From: Methanomicrobiales archaeon
GTDB taxonomy: Archaea > Halobacteriota > Methanomicrobia > Methanomicrobiales > Methanospirillaceae
Direction of reading: 5' to 3'
NCBI GenBank assembly: GCA_012729535.1
Contig: JAAYCY010000010.1
Coordinates: 1-64,000 of the forward strand
Length of the DNA: 64,000 nt
A program made the position numbers and the translations under genes. The notes under the pieces are model-generated. The model did not search any database. It saw only the letters and a list, made by a program, of their open reading frames with translations, and had not been told where the DNA came from. Below are positions 45,410 to 55,349 of this stretch, one piece after another. Each line of letters opens with the position of its first letter. Within the stretch, counting starts at the first letter, position 1.

Positions 45410-47175
45410 TCCTTCACCTCCCTGCCAATTGCCCCTACCGGACATATCTGGACACACACTCCACACCCGGAACAGAGATCGGTGATTGCTGCAAGACCTC
45501 CACGAAGTTCAATTGCCGGACAACCGAATTTTATGCATGCTTTGCACCCGATACAGGACTCCTGGCGAACAGCATATTTCCCACGGTTGGTTTTTGATCG
45601 CTTTTCTGAAATTACGCAGGGTTGCCGGGCAATAACCACTTTTACTCCCATTGTAGCTTTCGCTTTTTTTAGAACATTAAGAAAGGTAGTAAGGTCGCTG
45701 GGGCTCACGGTCTCGACAAACGTCGCCCCACAAGCACGACATATCGCTTCAAGAGACACGGGAGGTGATGATACACCACAGGCTGTCAGTCCGGTAGTCG
45801 GGTTAGGCTGGTGACCTGTCATCGCCGTAATACGGTTGTCAAGGATAACAACAGTAATATTTGCACCATTATACACCGCATTTACCAGACCCTGAATACC
45901 AGAATGGAGAAAAGTGGAGTCACCAATGGTGCAGACAATATCCCTGGCATCACCTGCGAGAGACATTCCGGAAGCAATGGTAATAGATGCACCCATACAA
46001 ATGGTGGTGTCTACCGTACCAAGCTGAATTCCTAGTGTGTAGCACCCGATATCACTTGGAAATATGCCATCTCTGAAGACTTTCTTCATCGCATACATGG
46101 CTGTCCGATGCATACAACCGGCACAAAGAATCGGCGGCCGGTTTGGAAGTGCCGCAGGTTTTTGGGGCTCTTCATACCTGACAGAGGTAGCAATTCCCGC
46201 TGCGGTGAGATAATGTGCAACCCGTTCAGGTGACAGTTCTCCCTCGTATGGCACATGCCCGGACTTCTTTCCATATACCAGAACACAGCCGCTAACCTGT
46301 CTTACAATCTCTTCAATGACCGGCGAGAGTTCTTCAACGACGAGGATCTTGTCATGTTTTTGTATAAATCCGGCTAACCATCCTTCATCAACCGGGTATG
46401 CGCCAATGACAGCAAGTGATACATCAGGGCCGATAACTTCCCTGACATAGGATGCTCCAACACCGCCACAGATAACTGCCGCTTTTCCCTTAATCTCATA
46501 TCGGTTATACCCTAGTTCAATAAGCCTCTTCTTAATTATCGGTTGTTTTTGATTTAGTTTCTGATGAAGAATTCGAGTATGCGCAGGTATTACCACATAC
46601 TGCCGGGAATCCTTATCAAAAAACGCTGCCCGATCAGATTTCTTTACATCTCCCATGTCCACGTCACTTTTCGAGTGACAGATTCGGGTAGTCGGACGAA
46701 ACAGGACAGGAAGGGAGAATTCTTCCGAAAGGGCAAATGCATCCCGTACCATATCATGTGCCTCCTGCAGGGTAGAGGGATCAAGACAGGGGATCCGTGC
46801 AAACAGGCTATAACACCGGCTGTCCTGCTCATTCTGTGATGAATGTGCAAAGGGATCATCGGCACTCAATATGACAAAACCACCTTTTGCCCCGGTATAT
46901 GCCGAAACCATGAGAGGATCAGCGGCAACATTCAGACCCACATGCTTCATCGTGCAGATGGCTCGAAGACCGCACCATGATGCGGCCAGGGCTTCTTCAA
47001 ATGCAACTTTCTCATTGACAGACCATTCAACCTTATAGGCGCGGTCAGGATCCATTCTCAGGGTATCAATCACTTCTGATGAAGGAGTACCCGGATACCC
47101 ACAGACAATATCAACGGCTGCTTCAAGGCACCCGTGTGCAATAGCCTCATTTCCTAGCAGATAATGAACAACCAT
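45406..47175 (-). CDS. iorA: indolepyruvate:ferredoxin oxidoreductase alpha subunit
   Basis: 589 residues from the ATG at 47175 (a TTG two codons up is less likely). The N-terminal pyrimidine-binding domain has CGYPGTPSSEV, the thiamine region reads GDSTFLHSGIQG and LDNRITAMTGHQPNP, and the C-terminus has two 4Fe-4S motifs (CIGCKACIKFGCP and CSGCGVCVQICP). The arylpyruvate substrate fits aromatic amino acid use; in methanogens the enzyme can also make aromatic amino acids from imported arylacetates. The PaaK-type ligase at 5794 could supply arylacetyl-CoA, a loose link. Confidence 0.94.
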   Translation of the reverse strand: MVVHYLLGNEAIAHGCLEAAVDIVCGYPGTPSSEVIDTLRMDPDRAYKVEWSVNEKVAFEEALAASWCGLRAICTMKHVGLNVAADPLMVSAYTGAKGGFVILSADDPFAHSSQNEQDSRCYSLFARIPCLDPSTLQEAHDMVRDAFALSEEFSLPVLFRPTTRICHSKSDVDMGDVKKSDRAAFFDKDSRQYVVIPAHTRILHQKLNQKQPIIKKRLIELGYNRYEIKGKAAVICGGVGASYVREVIGPDVSLAVIGAYPVDEGWLAGFIQKHDKILVVEELSPVIEEIVRQVSGCVLVYGKKSGHVPYEGELSPERVAHYLTAAGIATSVRYEEPQKPAALPNRPPILCAGCMHRTAMYAMKKVFRDGIFPSDIGCYTLGIQLGTVDTTICMGASITIASGMSLAGDARDIVCTIGDSTFLHSGIQGLVNAVYNGANITVVILDNRITAMTGHQPNPTTGLTACGVSSPPVSLEAICRACGATFVETVSPSDLTTFLNVLKKAKATMGVKVVIARQPCVISEKRSKTNRGKYAVRQESCIGCKACIKFGCPAIELRGGLAAITDLCSGCGVCVQICPVGAIGREVKE

Positions 47176-47309
47176 ATACAAACCCGGAAGAGATTCACTA
47201 ATACTAATTAACCGTCATAATATGAGTCATATTCCCTTTTGCATATGGTGGAGTATAGATGAAATACACAAGATTTAATTAAGCGTGGGATCTACCTGAT
47301 AAGAGCCTC

Positions 47310-47383
47310 GGGCCCGTAGCATAGCCAGGTGGTGCACCCGGCTGATAACCGGGAGGTCATGCGTTCGAATCGCATCGGGCCCA
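47310..47383 (+). tRNA. trnI: tRNA-Ile (GAT)
   Basis: 74 nt. Acceptor GGGCCCG/CGGGCCC, anticodon stem CCCGG/CCGGG around CTGATAA (anticodon GAT), T-loop GTTCGAATC. Its anticodon stem and T-arm are the same as those of the tRNA with anticodon CAT at 60556. Confidence 0.94.
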
Positions 47384-47393
47384 TTCCTGTTTT

Positions 47394-47888
47394 ATGTCAA
47401 CTCTACAGTCCATTCTGGGTGATAAGCGAATTATTATCATTGCTTTCATAGGCGCAGCACTTGCAGTCACCCTGTATCTGGCCAGTCAGCAGATATTTGC
47501 AGGAATTGTAATCATCATTTTCGGGACACTAGTGTTAAGCCTGGCAATATCAGTTGATGTTGCAAAAAACCGGCGACCGATAATATATGCAGATTTCTCT
47601 GAAAATCATCGGGAAATAATCGTTGGAAATTCAGGCACAGGAACTGCTGAAAAAGTCGAAGTGAGTGTAGCAGGAATTGAAAACTCCTGGAAGATTGATA
47701 TTTTAGAGCCAGACAGGGCGATCAGCCTTTCCCTCCCCTCCATGATTTCTACTCTTACCGCGGAAGTTACATACCAGGTCCAGGATAATGCCAGAAAAAG
47801 CAGGGTTTTTAATCTGGGCAGCCCGGAAAAAGAGTACGATCCATTCAAACCACTGTTTCCAATTTTTAACTGGAAGGAAAAAAAATAA
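47394..47888 (+). CDS. membrane protein with two N-terminal helices, unknown
   Basis: 164 residues. Two hydrophobic helices (about 13-31 and 34-52) are followed by an outside or cytosolic beta-rich domain (about 60-150) that resembles a CARDB-type sandwich (IIVGNSGTGTAEKVEVSV). No enzyme motif. It begins 10 nt after tRNA-Ile on the same strand and may be read through from it. Confidence 0.55.
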   Translation: MSTLQSILGDKRIIIIAFIGAALAVTLYLASQQIFAGIVIIIFGTLVLSLAISVDVAKNRRPIIYADFSENHREIIVGNSGTGTAEKVEVSVAGIENSWKIDILEPDRAISLSLPSMISTLTAEVTYQVQDNARKSRVFNLGSPEKEYDPFKPLFPIFNWKEKK

Positions 47889-47902
47889 ACACCAGATCAT
47901 TA

Positions 47903-48481
47903 TCATGATCTGATGAAAGATATCGTTTTTTCAAGGGCAGAAATTAGATCTTTCTGGTTTTCAAGATATTGCTGCATTGCTTTGTAAAGCATGTACATTG
48001 CCTCGTATCCATAAAGGTCGATAACCTGCCGTGAAGAAATTTCTGCAAGATAAGAATCAATTACCAGTTCATCTGCACCATACATAATCTCGTAAAATTT
48101 TCCGTCTTCACTCAGGAGACAGAACTGGTCAGTTACCGCACGAGACAGGTTATCCGGCCGATATGGGACAGGATCGGCACATTTACCCAGAATGATCATT
48201 TTTTGTGGATAATGCCGGGGGTCATAAATCTCACCCTGGTTATCTTTCTTCCCTTTTTCAAGAAGTTCTACACCGGTTTTTGAGATAACCGGTTTTAACT
48301 GCATAGCCATCCGGCCCAAAAGCTCTGCATCCATCTTCCGGATTTCTTCTGAATATGCATCAATAGATGTATCATGCAGCCTGATTACCTCAACGAGCCG
48401 GTTAAATCCCTGTTCAATCATTTCTTCCATCTTAATCAGTACATACAAGTCATCCGGTGAGGCAAAGAACCGTCTGATCAT
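47903..48481 (-). CDS. conserved hypothetical protein, helical
   Basis: 192 residues, mostly helical by eye, with the segments MEEMIEQGFNRLVEVIRLHD and YEAMYMLYKAMQQYLENQK. I recognise no domain. Its start overlaps the methylthiotransferase stop (ATGA), so it is the second gene of that operon and may help the same process. Confidence 0.6.
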   Translation of the reverse strand: MIRRFFASPDDLYVLIKMEEMIEQGFNRLVEVIRLHDTSIDAYSEEIRKMDAELLGRMAMQLKPVISKTGVELLEKGKKDNQGEIYDPRHYPQKMIILGKCADPVPYRPDNLSRAVTDQFCLLSEDGKFYEIMYGADELVIDSYLAEISSRQVIDLYGYEAMYMLYKAMQQYLENQKDLISALEKTISFIRS

Positions 48482-49719
48482 GTTGGGACCAGTTCACCTA
48501 CCAGATAATGGGGAGTGCATTCGGTAATTTTTACCGTGCATAATGTACCAGGCGGGATATCTTTCTTAATCACGACCCCTTCATATGATGATGACCGGGC
48601 CATCGCTGACCCGGGCTTAGGCGATTCTGTTGTGACTACCTGCATTATTCTTCCCGTCTTAACCTCATTAGCCCTCAGCAGCATCTCATATGCATCATGG
48701 ATGATCTCGCGGGAGCGGTCTTTGCAAATTCGATCGGGAAGTTCCCCTTCGTGGTCCATCCCGGTCCCGGGGCGCCATGAGTACCTTGTTACATTGACCA
48801 TACCAGGTTTCATCATATGCAGAAGATGGAGGGTTTTCTGATGATCATCCTCTGTCTCTCCGGGAAATCCGGCAATGAAATCGGTTGCAATGGTAATATC
48901 CGGCATTTCAGATCTAAAAATACTGATGATATGCAGAATGTCGGTAACATGGTATCCCCGTCTCATGAGATCAAGCACCCTGTCTGATCCCGACTGGACT
49001 GGAATGTGTAGAAATGAAAAAAACGGCCCTTTTTTCATCGCCTGTGCAACATCCTGTGCAATCGGGAGAAGTGTTGCCGGGTTCATCATACCAGGACGGA
49101 TACGACAGGTTTCAGACATCCAAGGGATATTCTGGAATAAAGAACCCAGAGATTCCTGACCAGTATCCATTCCGTACGAGGAGAGATCCTGACCTGCAAG
49201 GCGAATTTCCACGGCACCTCCTTTTGTACACGCGGCAATTTGATCGATTATCTCACCAGAGGGAATACTTCGTATTCTTCCACGGGCACACCGGGTGATG
49301 CAGTAACTGCATGACCCCATACATCCCGGACCTACCTGCACAACCTTAACAGGCCCTTCCCAGGTAATTGGAATTTTTTTCCCGGCCTGGTGAATTGAGT
49401 CAGGATATATAATCCCGACACCGGGAAACTTTAGTAAAATTTCCGGACGGGCGAGAGGGAGACATCCGGTTATCCACAATTCTTTCCCGGCGTACTGTTT
49501 GATAAACCGGATCATCTTTCTCTCCGTCTTATCAATGACAATACAGGTGTTCAGAATTATGACATCAGCATCTTCTGGATTCGTTGTAATGGTGCAGTGA
49601 TGGTATTCCAGGATTTTTTTTAAGTATGCCGAGTCACCCTCGTTATAGGCACACCCAAAAGTGCTGATACCTACCTTCCGGTTGGAGAGATGCAAAACCC
49701 AGTTTTCCTGATCATCCAT
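48478..49719 (-). CDS. MiaB/CDKAL1-like tRNA methylthiotransferase
   Basis: 413 residues. The N-terminal UPF0004 domain has cysteines in STFGCAYNE, NTCIV and TGCLP for the second iron-sulfur cluster; the radical-SAM cluster is CMGSCSYC; a TRAM-like domain ends the protein (about 345-413). The archaeal branch (e-MtaB/CDKAL1) adds a methylthio group to t6A at position 37 of tRNAs that read ANN codons. A role outside tRNA is less likely. Confidence 0.9.
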   Translation of the reverse strand: MDDQENWVLHLSNRKVGISTFGCAYNEGDSAYLKKILEYHHCTITTNPEDADVIILNTCIVIDKTERKMIRFIKQYAGKELWITGCLPLARPEILLKFPGVGIIYPDSIHQAGKKIPITWEGPVKVVQVGPGCMGSCSYCITRCARGRIRSIPSGEIIDQIAACTKGGAVEIRLAGQDLSSYGMDTGQESLGSLFQNIPWMSETCRIRPGMMNPATLLPIAQDVAQAMKKGPFFSFLHIPVQSGSDRVLDLMRRGYHVTDILHIISIFRSEMPDITIATDFIAGFPGETEDDHQKTLHLLHMMKPGMVNVTRYSWRPGTGMDHEGELPDRICKDRSREIIHDAYEMLLRANEVKTGRIMQVVTTESPKPGSAMARSSSYEGVVIKKDIPPGTLCTVKITECTPHYLVGELVPT

Positions 49720-49754
49720 AAACCCATAACATTTGAAGGGAAGGATGAAAAATG

Positions 49755-49760
49755 TTTAAA
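49755..49760 (+). promoter_or_regulatory. TATA-like promoter of the NAD operon
   Basis: TTTAAA in a GAAAAATG context lies about 95 nt before the nadX ATG. Expected transcription start near 49783. Confidence 0.35.
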
Positions 49761-49850
49761 TCGGGAATGGTTTTGTTAAGAAGGTGATAACCGGTCATGA
49801 GAGTGTGTTCATCAGAGACCATATAACCATATTATGCATATATGTAGGCA

Positions 49851-50609
49851 ATGGTCAGAATCGGGCTTCTTGGGTGTGGCAATGTAGGGAAAATTATTGC
49901 CACCCACCAGGATGGATTTACGGTAGAGGCACTCTTTGACCGTCTGCCGGACCATGCAGAGGAACTTGCCCGAATATGTGGCGCTCCTGCATTCTCTGAT
50001 TTTCAGGAATTCATATCCCAGGACTTTGATATATGCGTAGAAGCTGCATCGGTTCTGGCAGTTAGGGAGTACGCACCGAAGATTATTGAAAATCATAAAA
50101 ATGCCCTCATCCTCTCCGTAGGGGCTCTTTCAGACTCTTATTTCAGGAAAGCCCTTCTGGAAAAAGCACGACAAAATAACAAAAAGGTCCATATCCCAAG
50201 TGGTGCCATTCTGGGACTTGACAACCTGAAAGTCGGCCAGATAAGCAGGATAGACTCGGTCCTTCTCCGGACTACAAAAAGTCCGGAAAGCCTGAAAATG
50301 CAGGTCACGAAGAGAACGCTTGCCTTTAGGGGAAAGGCCAACGAATGTATCAAACAGTTTCCGAAAAATATCAATGTATCAGTAGCAATCGCTCTTGCAA
50401 CTGAATGTGACGTGGATGTAGAACTCTGGGCAGATCCTGAAGTTGACCGTAACATCCATGAAATTTTTGTGACCGGTGAATTCGGAGAAGCAAACATCAG
50501 GGTCGTAAACCTTCCAAGTCCGGACAACCCGGCAACAAGTTACCTTGCAGCGCTTTCGGTGCTTTCCCTTCTCAAGAACCTTGACAGCCCACTGGTGATA
50601 GGATCGTGA
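49851..50609 (+). CDS. nadX: L-aspartate dehydrogenase
   Basis: 252 residues. Rossmann start IGLLGCGNVGKII; HIPSGAILGLDNLK and NINVSVAIALA match AspDH. It oxidises aspartate to iminoaspartate, the oxygen-independent entry to NAD synthesis. The next genes are nadA and nadC, overlapping. A weak ribosome binding site precedes the ATG. Confidence 0.92.
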   Translation: MVRIGLLGCGNVGKIIATHQDGFTVEALFDRLPDHAEELARICGAPAFSDFQEFISQDFDICVEAASVLAVREYAPKIIENHKNALILSVGALSDSYFRKALLEKARQNNKKVHIPSGAILGLDNLKVGQISRIDSVLLRTTKSPESLKMQVTKRTLAFRGKANECIKQFPKNINVSVAIALATECDVDVELWADPEVDRNIHEIFVTGEFGEANIRVVNLPSPDNPATSYLAALSVLSLLKNLDSPLVIGS

Positions 50610-51508
50610 CGAAGCGTAACCTTATCGCAGATGTACTGCGCCTGAAAACCGAAAGAAAAGCCCTCATCCTGGCACATAATTACCAGCTACCGGAAATACA
50701 CGCAGTGGCAGATGTCATTGGAGACAGCCTTGAACTTGCCCTTGCAGCACGAAAGGCAACTGAGCCGGTTCTGGTCATCTGTGGTGTCAGATTCATGGCA
50801 GAAACAGCCCATATTTTAAATCCTGACCGTACAGTCCTGATTCCGAATTTGGATGCAGGATGCCCGCTTGCAGACTTTCTGACACCTGATATCATCCTGG
50901 AAACGAAAAAACACTACCCTGAAGCTGCAGTTGTGGTATATATCAACTCCACGGCGGCATGCAAGGCAGTTGCTGATTCAGTATGTACATCAGGGAATGC
51001 AGTAAGGATTGTCAGTTCATTTCCAAACAGACAGGTCATATTCGGACCTGATACAAATCTTGCCTCTTATGTCCAGTCAGCTCTCCCAGAAAAAGAGATA
51101 ATTCCTATACCAGAGGGAGGGCATTGCTATGTTCACATGGAGTTTTCTCCAGAAGATATTGTAGAAGTAAAAACCACCGGAGCATCCGTTATTGCACACC
51201 CGGAATGCCCGGAGGAGGTACGGCGGCACGCAGATTATATTGCATCAACCGGAAAAATGGTTGAGATAGCAAAGACAGGAGACTCATGGTACATCTGCAC
51301 AGAATCCGGGATGCTTGAGAGGCTTTATGAACTCTGTCCGGATCAGTCATTTATCGGAAATGAAGATGCTATCTGTGCAGACATGAAAAAGATCACGCTC
51401 CAGGAACTGATGACATGTCTTCGTGATCTCTCCGGTACTGTTCAGGTTCCGCCTGAGATCATGGCTGGTGCCCGAAAATCCCTGGAATACATGTTAAGCG
51501 TCCCATGA
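50606..51508 (+). CDS. nadA: quinolinate synthase
   Basis: 300 residues. LILAHNYQLPEIHAVADVIGDSLELA is the NadA start; cluster cysteines fit CP in NLDAGCPLAD (about 93), HPECPEEV (about 198) and NEDAICADMK. It condenses iminoaspartate with DHAP. It begins with a GTG whose last two bases overlap the nadX stop (GTGA). Confidence 0.94.
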   Translation: MTKRNLIADVLRLKTERKALILAHNYQLPEIHAVADVIGDSLELALAARKATEPVLVICGVRFMAETAHILNPDRTVLIPNLDAGCPLADFLTPDIILETKKHYPEAAVVVYINSTAACKAVADSVCTSGNAVRIVSSFPNRQVIFGPDTNLASYVQSALPEKEIIPIPEGGHCYVHMEFSPEDIVEVKTTGASVIAHPECPEEVRRHADYIASTGKMVEIAKTGDSWYICTESGMLERLYELCPDQSFIGNEDAICADMKKITLQELMTCLRDLSGTVQVPPEIMAGARKSLEYMLSVP

Positions 51509-52347
51509 AACTTCCTGATATTCCCATTTCCAAACTCATTTCATTCGTTGAAGAAGACAGTCCTTTTGGAGATATTACATCGGAATCGGTAATTGATCCA
51601 AAAACGTGCTCCGCAGTCATTTCAGCAAGGCAGGATTTGATCCTTGCCGGGGCTTTAGAATGTGTGCAGCTTACAGAATGGTATGGTCTTTCTGTCGACA
51701 AGGTATGCCAGGACGGAACACCACATGGTACTGGCGATGAAATACTCATCATGTCCGGATCAATTCACACCATACTCCTTCTGGAGCGGACACTCCTTAA
51801 CATACTCGGGAGGATGAGTGGAATTGCAACCCAGACTCGGACATTCCAGGAGAGAGTAACTGCAATAAACCCCGGCTGCCGTATTGCAGCGACCAGGAAG
51901 ACTGCACCGGGTCTTAGGCTGATGGATAAAAAAGCAGCCATGATTGGGGGAGCTGATCCCCACCGGTTTTCACTTTCAGATGCAGTGCTTATTAAGGACA
52001 ACCACCGTGTTTTGGTGAAGGTTGATGAAGCAGTCAGACGTGCAAAAAGGGCAGGTGTATATCATCGCATTGAGGCTGAAGCAGACACTATAGAAGAAGC
52101 GGTAATGATAGCAGAGGCAGGGGCAGACATTCTCCTGCTTGATAACATGCCACCTGACCAGGTCCTGAAGACCGTTACTCTCCTGTCTGAAAAAGGGCTT
52201 CGGGAACTGGTTATAATAGAGGTTTCAGGAGGGATCACCGGAGACAATCTTGATGCGTATGCCTCTCTCCCCATTGACCGGATAAGCCTTGGAATGCTTA
52301 CTCATTCGGTTACAAACGCGGACCTGTCCCTTGATATTATGAAATAA
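51505..52347 (+). CDS. nadC: quinolinate phosphoribosyltransferase
   Basis: 280 residues. NILGRMSGIATQTR, AATRKTAPGLRLMDKKA and LIKDNHR are the NadC signatures. It makes nicotinate mononucleotide from quinolinate and PRPP. It starts within the nadA stop (ATGA). Its last 11 nt overlap the convergent gene at 52337. Confidence 0.95.
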   Translation: MKLPDIPISKLISFVEEDSPFGDITSESVIDPKTCSAVISARQDLILAGALECVQLTEWYGLSVDKVCQDGTPHGTGDEILIMSGSIHTILLLERTLLNILGRMSGIATQTRTFQERVTAINPGCRIAATRKTAPGLRLMDKKAAMIGGADPHRFSLSDAVLIKDNHRVLVKVDEAVRRAKRAGVYHRIEAEADTIEEAVMIAEAGADILLLDNMPPDQVLKTVTLLSEKGLRELVIIEVSGGITGDNLDAYASLPIDRISLGMLTHSVTNADLSLDIMK

Positions 52348-52705
52348 CCCGGATGTCAGATGTATCCTCAACCATGATCTCTTCTGTTCCCTTCCAGTGC
52401 TGAACTACCCCGGTAATGTCGATACTTCTTCCCTCTTGAATGTCAGGAATCAGACCGGCAGAAGCGGGGACAAACACCCTGACACCTGATACCTCAAGCA
52501 TAACACTCCCACCTTTCGCATAAGTAACCGGGCCGGCAATACCAGAGTAACTGACCAGAGTACCATCTGTTAGCCCGGGTACATAATCCTTTGAAAATTG
52601 TTCTTTTCCGATTCCGTCAAGAAAAATTGTTCCTGCGAAACACAAACAAGTAACAAGGGCCAGTATGCAGACAGCGACAATCTCCTGTCGACAGAGCACA
52701 ACCAT
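52337..52705 (-). CDS. small secreted OB-fold-like protein
   Basis: 122 residues. An N-terminal membrane or signal segment (about 8-29) precedes a beta-rich domain ending in IDITGVVQHWKGTEEIMVED, which has the look of an OB-fold (nucleic-acid or tRNA_anti-like). No catalytic residues. It ends inside nadC on the other strand. Confidence 0.55.
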   Translation of the reverse strand: MVVLCRQEIVAVCILALVTCLCFAGTIFLDGIGKEQFSKDYVPGLTDGTLVSYSGIAGPVTYAKGGSVMLEVSGVRVFVPASAGLIPDIQEGRSIDITGVVQHWKGTEEIMVEDTSDIRVIS

Positions 52706-52790
52706 CCCTCTCAGGTTAGCTGCAAATACCTATGAGGAATGGTAATTGACCAAGAGCCTTTGATATGATCAATTGCAGATAGAATATGGA

Positions 52791-54050
52791 ATGAATACCA
52801 TCCTGATTTTCATCATCGTGATGGTGGCAATATCTGTAATTGGATTCCGATTCAGACTTCCACCATTTTTTACCCTTATTGGTGGGGCAATTGCATTTGG
52901 TCTTATGATCGGGACTGACCCGGATACGGTCTTTCAACAGGTTGCTTTAGGATGCGCCAGTATATTCAACAGTCTTGGTATCCCAATCCTGGCAGGATCA
53001 GTCATCGCAAAATATCTTTCCGAGCAGGGATTTATCCAGCAGATTGTATCTGACCTTAAAACCCTGTTAAAGCGACCACCAACCCTGTCAGGTATCGCAG
53101 GATACCTTATCGCTGTTCCGTCAACCTGCCCGATAACTGCTTTTATCATCCTGACACCGGTTATTGAATTCTTCACTTCAGATGAACGAAAGCGTTCACT
53201 GCTAATTTACCTGGTTGCTATCGGGTCTGTTCTTGGTGTTGCCTATGTCTACCCGACTCCGGTGACCTACACACTCTTTGATGCCTTTGCACCCGATTAT
53301 TCTCCACTTACCTATAACCTGGTGGCGATTCCCTTATCACTCCTATTTATCGGGAGCATGATATGGTATGTCAGGAGACAATGCGACTTTGCTGATATTA
53401 CCCATGAGCAGATTGGTTACAAAAGAGAAGAAGGGACTTTTCATCTCAGGGCATGGGCACCATTCCTGGTGATTCTGCTTGCAATTCCGGTCGGGTACCT
53501 GCTCCTCAACCTGACCCATGCCGGTCTTTTGCAGTTTATCATGATTGCCGGGATGATCACCGCCGTTGCAACGGCTCGCCAGGATATCAGGTGGAGTGGA
53601 TGGGTTCTTGGAGCAAAACATGCAGGAGTAGTCATATTTGATATCTGTGGAGCCGGAGCACTCGGATATATTATACAGCAGAGTACGTTTCCGGCAGATG
53701 CCTCAATCCTGCTTGCGTCATCACTCCCGATCTTCCTGTTTCCCTTTGTTCTTGCTGCACTTATTCAGACAGCACAGGGATCACGTATCGTCACATCATA
53801 CCTGACCGCCCAGGTGCTTGCAACAACGGTAATTCCATCCATGATAAACCCGCTGGCCCTTTTCCTGATGATTATCGGAGGTGCAGGCCTTATCTGTTTC
53901 GTGACCGATCCTTATTTCTGGCTGCTTCACCGGACGACGGGAGATGATGTAAAAACTGTCTTTAAAAGGTATACAGTTCCCCAGGTACTATTTGGAATCG
54001 TCACGTACCTGGTTGCACTGCTTATCCAGTTTTTAATGCCAGTCAGATAA
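52791..54050 (+). CDS. GntP-family gluconate:H+ symporter-like permease
   Basis: 419 residues from the ATG at 52791 (the longer frame uses a TTG without a ribosome binding site). About eleven to twelve membrane helices; IAVPSTCPITAFIILTP and the C-terminal half match the GntP/CitM superfamily of carboxylate permeases. The carboxylate is not readable from sequence. A T-run terminator follows the stop. Confidence 0.72.
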   Translation: MNTILIFIIVMVAISVIGFRFRLPPFFTLIGGAIAFGLMIGTDPDTVFQQVALGCASIFNSLGIPILAGSVIAKYLSEQGFIQQIVSDLKTLLKRPPTLSGIAGYLIAVPSTCPITAFIILTPVIEFFTSDERKRSLLIYLVAIGSVLGVAYVYPTPVTYTLFDAFAPDYSPLTYNLVAIPLSLLFIGSMIWYVRRQCDFADITHEQIGYKREEGTFHLRAWAPFLVILLAIPVGYLLLNLTHAGLLQFIMIAGMITAVATARQDIRWSGWVLGAKHAGVVIFDICGAGALGYIIQQSTFPADASILLASSLPIFLFPFVLAALIQTAQGSRIVTSYLTAQVLATTVIPSMINPLALFLMIIGGAGLICFVTDPYFWLLHRTTGDDVKTVFKRYTVPQVLFGIVTYLVALLIQFLMPVR

Positions 54051-54055
54051 CCCCC

Positions 54056-54063
54056 TTTTTTTT
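54056..54063 (+). terminator. T-run terminator after the GntP-like permease
   Basis: Eight T residues start 6 nt after the stop codon, preceded by five C residues. Confidence 0.5.
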
Positions 54064-54108
54064 AATCTTCCTTGAAGTATATGAATAAGAAACCTCAGAT
54101 ATTTCTTC

Positions 54109-54669
54109 ATGCAATATTACCGGACCGTATTCCCGGTCATCATGGGGATCCTCATTGCAGCCCTTTTGAGCACAGGATGCCTTGCAAGTGAAGAAAATCC
54201 CGATGTCACCTATACTGAGACTGCTTCCCCAGGACTTGCCTGGTTAACAGCTTCACTGACAGATGTTTCAACAGGAGAACGGTTCTCAATCATGGACCTT
54301 GCAGAAGAAGGAAAACCAGTTATTATCCATAGTTTTGCCATATGGTGTCCTGGCTGCTCTATACAACTTCTCGAAGCTACAAAACTACAGGCTGCGTACC
54401 CGGATGAATATACGGTTATCGCTCTTGACATTGATCCGAATGACAGTGCAGATAAGGTAAGAAGACATAAGGAATCCAATAAATTTAAAGGAATTTTTTC
54501 TGCCGCACCCACAGATGTGACAAGAAGCCTGGTTAATGCATATGGACCCGGATTTATCCAGTCTATTCCCCAGACCATCATAATCTGTGATAAAACAGCC
54601 ACGTATCTTGAGGACGGGGTTTTCAGTGCAGATGTGTTGAGAAAGGCAACTGGAGAACTTTGTAATTAA
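54109..54669 (+). CDS. thioredoxin-like (TlpA-type) lipoprotein
   Basis: 186 residues. The signal ends in a lipobox-like LLSTGC (cysteine about 24). A thioredoxin fold follows with the redox pair in WCPGC (about 82-86) and a cis-proline region SIPQTII. It would act outside the membrane on thiols. CcdA, encoded 5 nt downstream, would supply electrons across the membrane. Confidence 0.85.
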   Translation: MQYYRTVFPVIMGILIAALLSTGCLASEENPDVTYTETASPGLAWLTASLTDVSTGERFSIMDLAEEGKPVIIHSFAIWCPGCSIQLLEATKLQAAYPDEYTVIALDIDPNDSADKVRRHKESNKFKGIFSAAPTDVTRSLVNAYGPGFIQSIPQTIIICDKTATYLEDGVFSADVLRKATGELCN

Positions 54670-54674
54670 TATCC

Positions 54675-55349
54675 ATGGAAATCACCCCTGAAACCTGGAT
54701 TATCTCTTTTTTAGCCGGGTTATATACACCGCTTGGAGCTATGTGTGTGCTGCCTCTCTACCCGGGGTACCTGGCATTTCTTGCCGGGCGAACAAAATCA
54801 GGGGGAAGTTCTACAGCTCTCCTGGGTCTTGCAGTGACCAGCGGAGTTCTCCTTGCCATGTTCTTTTTTGGCATGCTTTTCGTCTCCATTCTGAAAATTT
54901 CCACCGGAGATGTCATTGAAATACTCGGACCGGTCATCTACCTGATCCTGGCTATTATGAGTATTGCCATGATAGCAGGAGTTGATATCAGCAGGTTTTT
55001 TCCGGTAGTTTCAACTCCTACTGGGAAAACACCATACATAACAGCGGTCCTCTTTGGTGCATTTTTCGGTCTTGTAGCCCTACCCTGCAATCCGGGATCA
55101 ATCATCCTGTTATTTGCTATCTCATCAACTACTGCAGACTTTATCGCCAATTTTATCAATTTTGTACTGTTCGGTGTAGGAATGGCAAGCCCGCTTCTGT
55201 TCCTCTCATTTCTTTCTATGGAAAAAAGCAGAACGGTGATAAAATTTTTTACTACTCACCATCTGCTTATAAACCGAATTGCAGGAGTGTTGATGCTTAT
55301 TGTGGCACTCTATTACCTTGTTTTTGTGTTCCTCATGGAACACATCTGA
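54675..55349 (+). CDS. ccdA: CcdA/DsbD-type thiol transporter
   Basis: 224 residues, six membrane helices. The two essential cysteines sit in MCVLPLYPGYL and LPCNPGSI, the inverted-repeat motifs of CcdA. It moves reducing equivalents from cytosolic thioredoxin to outside proteins, here most likely the lipoprotein just upstream. Confidence 0.9.
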   Translation: MEITPETWIISFLAGLYTPLGAMCVLPLYPGYLAFLAGRTKSGGSSTALLGLAVTSGVLLAMFFFGMLFVSILKISTGDVIEILGPVIYLILAIMSIAMIAGVDISRFFPVVSTPTGKTPYITAVLFGAFFGLVALPCNPGSIILLFAISSTTADFIANFINFVLFGVGMASPLLFLSFLSMEKSRTVIKFFTTHHLLINRIAGVLMLIVALYYLVFVFLMEHI

